A DNA stretch of 64,000 nucleotides from Dryococelus australis. Taxonomy: Eukaryota; Arthropoda; Insecta; Phasmatodea; Phasmatidae. The DNA is taken from NCBI GenBank assembly GCA_029891345.1, contig CM057009.1, positions 312,008,184 to 312,072,183 on the forward strand, written 5' to 3'. The stretch's first letter is position 1. The number at the start of each line of letters is the position of its first letter. This document shows, piece by piece, positions 48,970-61,025 of the stretch. The translations under genes were made by a program, and so were the position numbers. Below the pieces are notes generated by a model. That model was not told where the DNA came from. It saw only the letters and a program-made list of their open reading frames with translations, and made no database searches.

Positions 48970-49290
48970 TTTCGTTTTGTAAACTTAGTTGAGGCAACAG
49001 AAACAAAAAAAAATTTTTCTCCTCTAGGAGTACTTTTATCTATCATGATTTCTTTTACTTCTTTTTAAAAATTGTATCGGCATATGTCTAGATTATAAAT
49101 CATTATTTATTTCTCTAAGAAATATCGTGATATTTGCATGATTCATCTAGTTTATTTACTCCTGTGTCACCTCTTTCTTATCTTTTGTATAATTTTGTAA
49201 ACGGTTCACAATAATTATAACCTGGCAAATGCATTTCGGGCACATTTAAATTGTTTAATGCCCTGTTTATAATACCTTAGATTTGTTGTT
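48970..49290 (-). pseudogene. Polinton PLA2 remnant, M9 (B type)
   Basis: As M8, but a stop interrupts KLYKR-ER, and the text after HDI is changed to HDIS followed by a stop. The His-Asp pair itself is still readable in frame after ERGDTGVNKLDESCKY. Confidence 0.78.
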
Positions 49291-49479
49291 CAGAATTACG
49301 AAATAAATATGGAATTTAATATAAAACTCTTATAGGATATTAAATTCTTTTTGCATTATTAACAACAAAACCAACAAATTCAATATATTGCATATTCATT
49401 ATGTGTACTTTTTCATAGTATTAATTTTTATTTCCACTATTTCTTATCCACGATTTACTAGTAATTTATTAATAATTTT

Positions 49480-50110
49480 TCTAAATTCTCCATTCAAAGA
49501 TATTCTTTTGGTAAACTATTGTAATATACCTACGCCATTATTAGTTCTAGGAAAATTTGTAAACCTTGTTTTTCTTTTGGTGTGTTCAGCTCTGATCTTA
49601 ATTCACTTAAATAACGTCTTACATAACAGAAAAATTGGTTTCATTATACGTTTATACTTCCAACCTATACTATAAGCCGGATTTTTGTAAGGGTTATATT
49701 CTTGGAATGCAGCATTCGTTATTTAACAATATATGCATAATATTCTTAGTTATTAGTAGTGTATTTAACCGCAAGACCAGATTTTAGTTTCTTGATAACC
49801 AATTACACGGTCCTGGTGATAATATAGATTCTTTATCGTTTACAAATAGTGTATAATTATTCATTGCAAGTTTGTAACAACAATGTAACAATATTCTCAA
49901 ACTCCAAGAAAACCTGTTATTTCAATAATAACATTTTTACTTTCAACAATATCTGATCCTAGATTAATAGTAGAATCACCTTCTATAGGTGGCAAATCTT
50001 TTAATGGAATGATTTCCATTTGCTCTTCAAAATAAGAAGCAATATATTATTATCAATGTGCGTATCTTGCAGGTTCCTTACCAAAATTTCAATTCAAAGC
50101 CTCCAGTGAA
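49480..50110 (-). pseudogene. TPGL-type ORF and upstream block, M9
   Basis: Near-identical to M8 (SPGP variant near 49812-49842). Same frame breaks. Confidence 0.42.
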
Positions 50111-50490
50111 GTTGACATTATATATTTCCTTCGGTGAAAAAGCTCTTATACAAAATATAACTTAAATACACATACCTAAAATGTGAAAATTAGATGCGGT
50201 TAATACCTTCTTCAATATGTTTTAATGTGGAAAAAACATTTTACACAAGGTTTCATACACTCTAACTCATCCAGAAAATGACAGTAGCTTCCACTGATGA
50301 TCGTAAAAATCACAGTATACAGAGTGACACTAACCCATTGTCACGTTGGTGGCCTCGAATATTTCTTGAAGGGAGTGTCCTTCAGATGGAGTCAGACTGA
50401 TCTAAGCTGACTGTTTGGTAACGTTGCACAATAGTCGCTAAAAGTGAAACGTCGCCAAACAGACAGCCTAAACCAATACTTCTCTAAATG
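50110..50490 (+). repeat. Module P, copy 9
   Basis: Near-identical to copy 8. The stem-loop region is at about 50415-50460. Confidence 0.65.
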
Positions 50491-51930
50491 AAATGAAATA
50501 TGAGAAAGTAATCTGGAACAGATAATGAACATCATATAAATAAACAAAAGAGGTAACAAATCATAATATACATATCAAATATTGTTATAAACTAAATGTT
50601 TGGTGTCTCGCAAATAAACGATATTTAACTCATATACATAAACAGCAAAATACAATATTTCAATAACTGATATATTTTTGTTAATTTTTTTCTCAAAAAA
50701 TGTTTCCTTACCTACATTATCCATCGGTTGGTTGTCGCTATACAAATATTCTCTTCCAGTGAAGAAACATAACAGTGGTGATCTTATATGTCAGTAGATT
50801 CACTTTTGCATTTGAATGCAGAATTCCTCTAGAATACATAGATTATGCAGTAAGCGAGATTACCCGACTGGTAATTATGTCCCCTATGTAATTTTATCAT
50901 TGAGAAATTGGAAAACATTGAAAAATTTATTAATTTGTCTTTCAGGTGTGTCCGTAAGTATTATAAAATCGCTTCAGGTGAATACAGAATTATATTCTTC
51001 GAACAATAATCAAACTATCATATAATCGATTGTGAACAATTTCCTTCCACTAGAGGGATAGAGAATCCAATGAGATAATTCTGTTTGCAAGTTTTATCAC
51101 TTAATTTTTGGTTATATGGTTGTCTGTAAGCAAGGATAGTAAAAAATAATACCTAACCTATTTCGGGGTAGTTCAATCGACTGTCATAATACTGTGCCGC
51201 AGCACAGAATCAAATGTACTAAACTGTTGTGAAATATAATCAGATATTCAAATATAGTGTGTAGGCCAATGAATTCTTCGTGTTTATTTTTAAAATTTTC
51301 ACTCTGTCTACAGTGAAGATTATTGGGGTTCATGAATGAGTCAGAAATATTTTTTTGGTATAGGTTTCCGATGCATGTCTAAATAAACGACCATTTTTTC
51401 CTAGCATGAATTTACACACAACCTGATATAAAGTAAATGAGTAGTATCAATAGCTCCGTTCTGTAATAAGGGGAAAGGACATTGGAGCTGGAGCCGAGAA
51501 GCTGCCATATTGGTACATCATTTGCTCGCCATATGGATGTCACTCATCTTACACATTACCTCTGTCCTTTACCTTTGTCCCCATGACCTCAAATAATCGA
51601 AAATATCTGCAAAATTCACTGCAAACATTTCGAAGGAAAGGCCAAACATATTAATAATAAATTTAAAAAAAAATGTATTATTTAAAATTTATTCAAAATA
51701 TTACAAAAGGTTCTCAATAAATTTCCAATCCATTCCAAGCAAGGTGACACGGATCAGCGACCTGGGGTTAGGAACCAGTGACCCAGGTGACACGGATTTC
51801 TTATAAAGGAGTCAGAAGAGCAGAACCTATGACCTTTGACCAAAAAATTCGATAAAATTTAAAATTACCGAAAAAAATATTTTTTGAAGTATAAAAATTG
51901 TTTAATAATAATTTTAAAAACTTAAATTTC
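50490..51930. repeat. Spacer module Q/R, copy 9
   Basis: Near-identical to copy 8 up to about 51.6 kb, then somewhat diverged. A perfect DR1-type word TGACCTTTGACC lies at 51830-51841. No gene seen. Confidence 0.65.
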
Positions 51931-52340
51931 CGAGGTTGCCTTTCGTACATACAAATTCTGACGTTATTGTTGGAGCAATCAATGACCATCTTTGTAGGCG
52001 ACTGTCATTTTGATAGTTGACCACCATCTTGTTCGGCAGGAACAATATTCGTAGACATCACACATCCTCCATATTTAATGCCAGTGACCAACACAAGATA
52101 ATATATTAATGACTTCTTCCATCTTAATTGATATGCAAACTACAGCGACCTTGGCCCATGACGTTTGAATGACATTCAACATAAACATTTGAGAAAAAAT
52201 TCATCATAAGTCAGGAAGCATAATACATTACAGAATACTACCAACATACTTGATGCAGATTCGCTTGACCTTGACCTCATGACCTCGTACGAACATGAAT
52301 ACAAACACACAATAAAATATTTATTAAAAACTTTAAAACC
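51930..52340. repeat. Short tandem block and shortened minisatellite, unit 9
   Basis: Two monomers. TGACCTTGA lies at 52266-52274. Confidence 0.65.
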
Positions 52341-53865
52341 AATGGTATAACATCGCACGGCCATATTACAATACCAAGGCGTACTTAAATCCCTGTTAAA
52401 TTTGGACGTGTCAGAAGCAAACTGACGCCAAGGACAGAAAATTTAGAGCCTAACTGTCTTAGTACGAAGTTAACACTAAATTTTCCATCCCTGGAGTACA
52501 GCGAACATTCCTGCAGCTGTAGCCTTGACGAAGATGACAATGACTCTCCGCTATTCTTCAGTCAACAGTATTATCTTATATCAGTGCCTGCATGGTTACT
52601 CTGAAATAGTTAACTACATAACTACATAAACACAATAAGTATAAAGAACATAGCTTTCGAGAAAAAATAAAAACCAAATGTCAAATTTAAAGCATTTTTT
52701 GTGGTCTGAATACTCTACAATGTTCTTTTGTATAAGCCTAGAGTATTTAAGCATCTTTGCAAAAGTTTAGGCTCCATCGTTATTGTTCAGTGAGAATGAA
52801 GACATGGTGATTTTTGGATCCAAATATTTCCCCTTTTACAACGGCGTCATCACTGCTGCGACTAAGAACATTACTGTATGATTATCTGGAACAAAAGTAC
52901 CAAAATTAATTCGTAGGAAACCTCTTGTGAACTGCAAGAATATATCTTTCTGCATCGGGGAAATTAATCACTTGTTCAGTTGATGCGATACAATTTCTAA
53001 GAATCGAAAAAAAGAAATATTACCAACAGAATACACAGAATTTTACAAGAAACAGCTTCGTGGCACTAAAATCACACAACACCTAACTAGCAATGACAAG
53101 GATTTTTTTTTTTTTTTTTTTTGAAAATTATTTGTAGTTGGTGCAAGATCCATCTTACGATTGTGGTATTGTCATTCACTTATTAACTTTGTGTGGCACT
53201 GAAATAAGAAAGGAAACCATGGTGAATCCACTGAAAGGAATTTAATTGTAACGGAGTAGGAAATGAATACCATATATAATTTTATAAATAATCATTTTTG
53301 TCTCCGCAAAAAAAAAAGCTTACAATTTTATATAAGTTAAATGATTTTAATAAAATATTAACTACTGCGACCAAGAATATGATAAAACATAAAATAACAA
53401 CATTGCGTTGTAAACAGGAAAAATTTAAAACCATTTTTTTAAACAAATAACCAAAATATAGTCATTTAATAACTTCCATCACAAAAGCTTTAAATAAATC
53501 CCATAATACAAACACATTAATTTAATTATTCCAAATGCAATTTTTACACGAGTGGTAATTGAATTAACAATGTATACAAAACAAAAACACAATAAATTCA
53601 TGCTCTTCATTTTCTATACATTTGGGCCAACACTATAAGTAAGCTATAATTTGTTTTTTCTTTTAGTACAATAATCTTCATTTACATTATTAGGATAGTT
53701 CTAATCTGTTTCCCTTTGTTATACCGACTCCTGCTACTTCCACATGAGCTGTGTTGCTAAAGCTTCGGAATCATTTGGTTATATTTAATACGATTTAGGA
53801 AGTTTATTCACATTCACACTATTTTTGGTTTCGCATGCAATGCCATTCTTTTAATAACAGGTGTT
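52340..53865 (+). repeat. Module T, copy T7
   Basis: Conserved block at 52400-52530. The EYTEFYKKQLRGTKITQHL stretch is readable near 53025-53085, then interrupted by a poly-T run (53106-53123). Ends in AACAGGTG before V2. Confidence 0.7.
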
Positions 53866-55440
53866 AGGTTTCTTCACACTTGAAAGAAATCTTTAAACAA
53901 TAATAACAAACACTATTTATTTTTTTTTACATAGCTGCATAAATTGATTCATTGTTTTATTACCTAATTATTGCAAATTATTATACTAATCATGCGCAAG
54001 ACGCTCCGCTAAGTAGATGATAAATTCCGAAGTTCTATTCGCCGAGTATGGTACTATCCAAGAAACAATACATTTTTAAAATATCACGTATATCTTTCCT
54101 AAGATAGTTGCATTGTGCAGCCACTGTGGAATTGGTCACATATTGTTAGAAGGCCAAAATATTGCAGATCCGAATTCCAGCTGACTACGCTATCCTCAAC
54201 CAGAACCCACACTTATGAGCAGTAACGTATCTACCTAGCCGCTTCATGTTCAAGGCACTGAGAGTACGGTGTCCTCATGCCAGCACTACGACATTCTTAA
54301 CTACGATATGCGTAGGTCTACAGCTTCAGAATATTATAACACAGCTGTTGACGAGAAGTCAAGAAATGAATTCAATAACAAATGCAGAGAATCAATTTCT
54401 GAATTACTATAACTTATTACGTATTCAACTCCAACTAATAAATAAACAACGCTATTAAGGGAACTTAAATAAATGCGCCAAATATAATAATACTTATATA
54501 TGAATTTACGTCAAGAAAATATAACCCGTAGACGTAGTCTATTCAATTAGAAGACAAAATCGTTTTTAAAAGTTGTTAACAATAAATTAAGAACACTTTT
54601 GAAATCAAACTTTGAGAAAACACTGCCCATACCTGCATATATTTCAACAGGCGAACTGAGTGACATTCACTCGGTAAATTTGGTAATCGATAGATGGAAT
54701 ATATACACGTTAGGTAACCATTTATGACAATTCAAATTGTTTATTTCGCTTTCTGTTATCTTCTCAATGTATCAGTGTGTAAAACTCTGCAGATTTATCA
54801 AATGTTTACTTTCCTGATAATTTCACAGTTTCACTTGACCGACGCATGAAATAAGTGATGGGGCATATGGCAATGTTTATGTGACATAGACGGAAGAACA
54901 AACGATATGCATTAAATTTGATGTTAAGCAGGGTTTCAAGGAGCAGTCATTTCAACTTGAACAGTCTACATCAAGTTTATTTTACAGATGTGTAGTATAG
55001 AGGAGTGGAGAGATTTGGGCAGCTCTTAACGACGACGTCTTAAGAGCCGATGAGGGTGAAGTGAAATAGTATAGAGAAGCGCCGGAATGTGTTGTGGAGG
55101 CAACGGAAGTTGCCTTAGAAAACCGACAAACAGCGGCATCGTCCACCAACATTCCGGAAGAGATCCGGCCGGGGATCGAACCAGGTTCTCATTGGTGGAT
55201 GAAGGGCAGTTTAAATGCTGAAACACCGTGGTCCCGGTAAATCTGTGACAGGGAATTATCGTACGTTTTTTTAAACGACAGTTTATATCAGATAATTTTA
55301 CCCAATTGCATTTACTAGTATGACAATTTCGTGTTTATTTACTAATATATCTGCAATACAGCTTACCGCATATTCAATCTCAAACTCGCCTATTCGAAAC
55401 ACAAGCTAACTAGTATTGACATTGTGAATTTTTCCTTTAA
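53865..55440. repeat. Module V, copy V2
   Basis: First of three tandem V copies. CCAGCCACTGTGGAA-type text and AACCAGAACCCACACTTATG landmarks are shared with V3 and V4. No conserved coding frame. Confidence 0.75.
54990..55240 (-). mobile_element. tRNA-derived SINE-like element, V2
   Basis: The minus strand carries GGTTCGATCCCC (complement at 55171-55182), a consensus-like Pol III B box. The A-box-like region lies about 40 bases upstream, and a body with GCGCCGGAATG (complement) follows. It has the best B box of the four copies. Confidence 0.65.
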
Positions 55441-55925
55441 GATAGACATGTGGAAATGTTACAAGATCCAACTAACGATACAGGAAGTGTCTTTCGTTTA
55501 GATAACAAATTTTGTGTGTCACTGAAATAATAAAGGGAAACGCTGCCGTAGCCAATAAAAGTAATCTAATTAAAATCAAGAAAGCAAATAAATATAACAC
55601 GTTTTAAAAAGAAAAGTGATCCCTCCGCTACAAAAAAAAAAGGCACGAACTATAGTCTAATAACAATGAAGACAATGGAATATTAAGTACTACGACACAC
55701 AATTAGATCAAACATAAAATTACAAATCGAAAATACCAAGAAATTATACAATTATTAATAATGTATTCATTTAACCTTATTTGATCGAATATTTTAAAAC
55801 TCATACGAGGAAGTTTAAATTGGAAGTAATGTATGTCTCTTTACAGTGACAAGAATTAGAAAATATATTTACATTTGACAACTACACAAGCCAAAATACT
55901 TGAACACTAAAATGAAACACTTAGA
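55440..55925. repeat. Module W, copy 2
   Basis: Diverged paralogue of the T tail. GTGTGTCACTGAAATAA and AATATTAAGTACTACGAC line up with the T text. Confidence 0.7.
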
Positions 55926-57440
55926 ACCAATGGTATAACATGGCACGCCCATATTACAATCCCAAGGCGTACTTAAGTTCCATGTTAAATTTGGACGTGT
56001 CAGAAGCCAGCTGACGCCAAGGATAGAAAATTTAGGAATTAACTGTCTTAAGTACGAAGTTAACATTAAATTTTCCATCCCTGGAGAACAGCGAACATTC
56101 CTGCAGCTGAAGCCTTGACGAAGATGACAATGACTCTCCGCAATTCTTCAGTCAACCGTATTATCTTATATCAGTGCCTGCACGGTTGCGCTGAAATAGT
56201 TAACTACATAGCTACACAACCACAATAAGTATAAAGAACATAGCTTTGGAAAAAAATAAAAACAAAATGTCAAATTTAAAAGCATTTTTTTTGGTCTGAA
56301 TACTGTACATTGTTCTTTTGTATAAGCCTACAGTTTGTAGGCATCATCGCAAAATGTTAGGCTCTAACGTTATTGTTCAGTGAGAATGAAGACATGGAGT
56401 TTTTTGGGTCCAAAAATTTCCCCTTTTACAACGGCGTCATCTCTACTATGACTAAGAACAATACTGTATGATTTTCTCAAACAAAAGTTCCAAAATTAAT
56501 TCTGAGGAAACCTCTTGAAAACTGAAAGAAAATTCCTTTATGGGTCGGGAAAATAAATCACTTGTCCATTTGATGCGATACATTGACTAAGAAGAAAAAT
56601 GAACGTAACACTAATAGAATACACAGAATATTACAAGAGACATCTTCCCAACACGTAAAAACAAATAACAACTGACTAGAACTGTCCTAGAAATTTTTTA
56701 CTTTCAGAAAAGCATTTGGAGTTGGTGCAAGATCCATCTTACGATCGTGGTATTGTCATTCACTTATTAACTTTGTGTGTCTCTGAAATAAGAAAGGAAA
56801 CCGTGGTGAATCCACTGAAAGGAATTTAATTTTAACGAAGTAGGAAATGAATATCGTATATAATTTTATTAATAAATAATTTTGTCTTCGCAAAAAAAGG
56901 CTTGCAATTTGTTATGAGTTCATCGATTTCAATGAAATATTAACTACTGCGACCCAGAAAATGATCAAACATAAAATAACAATATATTTTTGTCGACAGG
57001 AAAAATTTTAAATCTTATTTTTTTGCAACACATAACCAAAATATAATCATTACATAAATTGCAACATAAAAATCTTTATTTAAATCCTTTAACACAAACA
57101 CATATATTTAATTATTCTAAATGCAATTTTTACACTAGTAGTAATTAAATTAACATTGTATACAAAAAAAATCACAATAAATCAATGCTCTAAAATTTCT
57201 ATACTTTTGGGCCAACAATATAAGGAAGCTATAATTTTCTGTTTCTATTAGATCAATAATCTTATTTTACGTAACTAGGATATTTCTAATCTCTTTCACT
57301 TTGTTATACGGACTCCTGCTACTTCCACATGAGCTGTGTTGCTAAAGCTTCCGAATCATTTGGTTAATTTTAATACGATTTAGGAAGTTTAGTCACATTC
57401 TCACTATTTTTGGTTTAGCATGCAATGTTTTTTTTTATAT
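55925..57440 (+). repeat. Module T, copy T8
   Basis: Conserved block at 55985-56115 (GRVRSQLTPRIENL). KHLELVQDPSYDRGIVIHLL is in frame at about 56713-56772. Upstream EYTEYYKR-type text is frameshifted. Ends before V3. Confidence 0.72.
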
Positions 57441-59030
57441 CAATAGGTGCATACCATCACAATTGATAGAAATCGTTAAGAAAAAATAACAAAACAATTG
57501 TTTTTATATTGCTGCATAAATTTGTTAATAATTTTATTACCTAAAGATATTCAAGTTATTATACAAATATAACTCAAGACTCTTCGCTAAGTAGATTATA
57601 AATTCCGAAGTTCTATTCGCCGAGTATGGTACTATCCAAGAAACAATACATTTTTAAAATATCACGTATATCTTTCCTAAGATAGTTGCATTGTCCAGCC
57701 ACTGTGGAATTAGGTATCTATTGTTAGAAGGCCAAATCTTGCAAGATCCGAATTCCAGCTGACTACGCTATCCTCAACCAGAACCCACACTTATGAGCAG
57801 TAACGTATCTACCTAGCCGCTCCATGTTCAAGGCACTGAGAGTACGGTGTCCTCATGCCAGCATTACGACATTCTTAACCACGATATGCGTATTCCTACA
57901 GCTTCAGAATATTATAACATAACTGTCGACGGGAATCGAGATATGAAATTTTTGATAAATGAACAGAATCAATTTTCGGTAATTCTATAAGTTATTATGT
58001 ATTCAACTCCAATCATAAATAAATACCGCTATTAAGGCAGCACAAATAAATTACACAAATATAATAATTTTTATAAATGAATTTACTGCAATAAAATATA
58101 ACCCATACATGTAGTGTATTGAATTAGAAGACATAAATGTTGCTAAAACTCGTTCCCAATAAAGTGGGATGTTTTGAAAACAACCTAAGAAAAAAAACTT
58201 CCCATGCCTTCATATACATCAATGGGCGCACTCAGTGACATTTGTCATGTAAATTAGGTAACGATACATGGAATGTAAAAAAGTTAGGTAATCATTTGTG
58301 ATAATTCAAAATTATTTATTTCGTTTTCTGTTATTATTTCAATGCATCAGTATGTAAAAATTAGCAGATTTATCAAATGTTTACGTTCCTGCTAATTTCA
58401 CAGTTTCACTTGACCGACGCATGAATAGAGTGATGGGGCCCATGGCAAAGTTAGTTTTACATAAAACGGAATATCACATAACGTGCATTAAAGTTGATCT
58501 TAATAAGGATTTTCAAAAGTGCTCATTACAACGTGAATACCCTATATCAGGCTTATTTTAAAGATGGATAGTATAGAGGAATGGAGGTGTTTGGGTACCT
58601 CTTAACAACGACGTCTTGAGAGCCGATGAGGGTGAAGTGAGATAGTATAGAGAAGCGCCGGAATGCTGTGTTGGAGTGCACGGGAGATCAACTAGAAATA
58701 CGTCAAAACAATGGCATCGACCACCAACATTCCGGAAGTGACCCGGCCGGAGTTTGAACCAGGATAACCTTGGTGGGAGGCGGGCAGTCTAAACGATGAA
58801 ACACCGTGGACCAAATAAATCTGTGACAGGGATTTATCATACTTTTTTTTACGTTAGTTCGTCTCAGATATTTTTACCCAATTGCATTAAAATAACACGT
58901 TTGTAGTTTTTTTAATAATATAGTTGCAATACACCTTACCGCGGATGCAACTTCAAACTCGTCTATGCGAAACACATAGCTAAATATTAGTGTCACAGTA
59001 AATTTTTACTTTCATTTAGACATGTGGAAA
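57440..59030. repeat. Module V, copy V3
   Basis: Offset from V2 and V4 by about 3.58 kb. Same landmarks. No gene. Confidence 0.75.
58562..58816 (-). mobile_element. tRNA-derived SINE-like element, V3
   Basis: Same element as in V1, with the B-box complement GAGTTTGAACC at about 58750-58760. Confidence 0.6.
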
Positions 59031-59490
59031 TGTTGCAACATCCATCTTACGATCTAGGAAATGTCATTCCCTTCGATAAAAATTTTGAGTATCTCTGCAA
59101 TAATAAAGGGAAACGCTGCCGTAACCAATAAAATGATTCTCATTTTAATGAAGTATCAAATACATATAACATATTTACAAAGAACAGTTATACCTCTGCC
59201 ACCAAAAAAAACACGAAAAAAAGTCTAATAACATTGAAGACAATAAACTATTAAGTACCACTACCCACAATGAGATTAAACATAAAATTACAAACCGAAA
59301 ATACCGATAAATTATACAATTATTAATAAAGTTTTCATTTTCCCTTATATGCTCTAATATTTTAAAACTGATACGAGGAAGTTTAAATTGTAAGTAATGT
59401 ATGTCCTTTTACAGTGACAAGAATGAGAATATACATATACATTTGACAACTACAAAAACCATAATACTTTAACACTAAAATAATTCACTT
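59030..59490. repeat. Module W, copy 3
   Basis: CCATCTTACGATCTAGGAAATGTCATT at the start again parallels the T tail. AT-rich and non-coding. Confidence 0.7.
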
Positions 59491-61025
59491 AGAACCAATG
59501 GTATAACATGGCACGGCCATATTACAATCACAAGGCGTACTTAAATTCACTGTTAAATTTGGACGTGTCAGAAGCCAACTGACGCCAAGGATAGAAAATT
59601 TAGGAATTAACTGTCTTAAGTACGAAGTTAACACTAAATTTTCCATCCCTGGAGAACAGCGAACATTCCTGCAGCTGAAGCCTTGACGAAGATGACAATG
59701 ACTCTCCGCAATTCCACAGTCAACCGTATTATCTTATATCAGTGCCTGAACGGTTATTCTGAAATAGATAACTACATAGCTACACAACCACAATAAGTAT
59801 AAAGAACAAAGCTTTGGAGAAAAATTAAAACAAAATGTCAAATTGAAAAGCATTTTTTTGTGGTCTGAATATTGTACATTGTTCTTTTGTATAAGCCTAC
59901 AGTATTTAAGGATCATCGCAAAATGTTAAACTGCATGGTTATTATTCAGTGAGAATGAAGACATGGAGATTTTTGGGTCAAAAAATTTCCCCTTTTACAA
60001 CGGCGTCATCTCTACTATGACTAAGAACATTACTGTATGATTTTCTGGAACAAAAGTACCAAAATTAATTCTGAGGAAACCTCTTGAAAACTGAAAGAAA
60101 ATTTCTTTATGGGTCGGGAAAATAAATCACTTGTTCATTTGATGCGATACATTGACTAAGAAGGAAAAATGAACTTAACACTAATAGAATACACAGAATA
60201 TTACAAGAGACATCTTCCCATAACGTAAAAACAAATAACAACTAACTAGTACTGTCACAGAAATTTTGTACTTTCAGAAAAGCATTTGGAGTTCGTGCAA
60301 GATCCATCTTACGATCGTGGTATTGTTATTCACTTATTAACTTTGGGTGTCACTGAAATAAGAAAGGAATCCATTGTGAATCCACTGAAAGGAATTTAAT
60401 TTTAACGAAGTAGGAAATGAATAGCATATAAAATTTTATTAATATACATTTCTGTCTCCGTAACAAAAAGGCTTGCAATTTGATATGAGTTCAATGATTC
60501 CAATGAAACATTAACTACTGCGACCCAGAATATGATCAAACATAAAATAACAACATATCGTTGCAACAGGAAAAATTTAAAACCATTTTTTTTACATCAA
60601 ATAACCAAGATATATTCATTAAATAACTTACAACATAAAAAGCTTTAAATTAATACCTTAATACAAACACTTATTTTTAATTATTCCATATGCAATTTTT
60701 ACACTAGTTGCAATTTAATTAACAATGTATACAAAACAAATACACATTAAATACATGGTCTTTAATTTCTATAATTTTTGGCAAACAATATAGGGAATCT
60801 ATAATTTGTTTTTTTTTTTTTTGTTTTGGTGCAATAATCTGTTTTTACGTAATTAGGATATTTCTAATCTGTTTCCCTTTGTTATCCGGACTTCTGCTAC
60901 AAACACTTGAGTTGTGTTGCTAAAGCTTCCGAATAATTTGCTTTAATTTAATACGATTTAGGAAGTTTGTTCACATTCACACTATTTTTGGTTTCGTATG
61001 CAATGCCATTCTTTTAATAACAGGT
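59490..61025 (+). repeat. Module T, copy T9
   Basis: Conserved block at 59545-59680. KHLEFVQDPSYDRGIVIHLL is in frame at about 60282-60341. Ends in ATAACAGGTGGAGC before V4. Confidence 0.72.
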
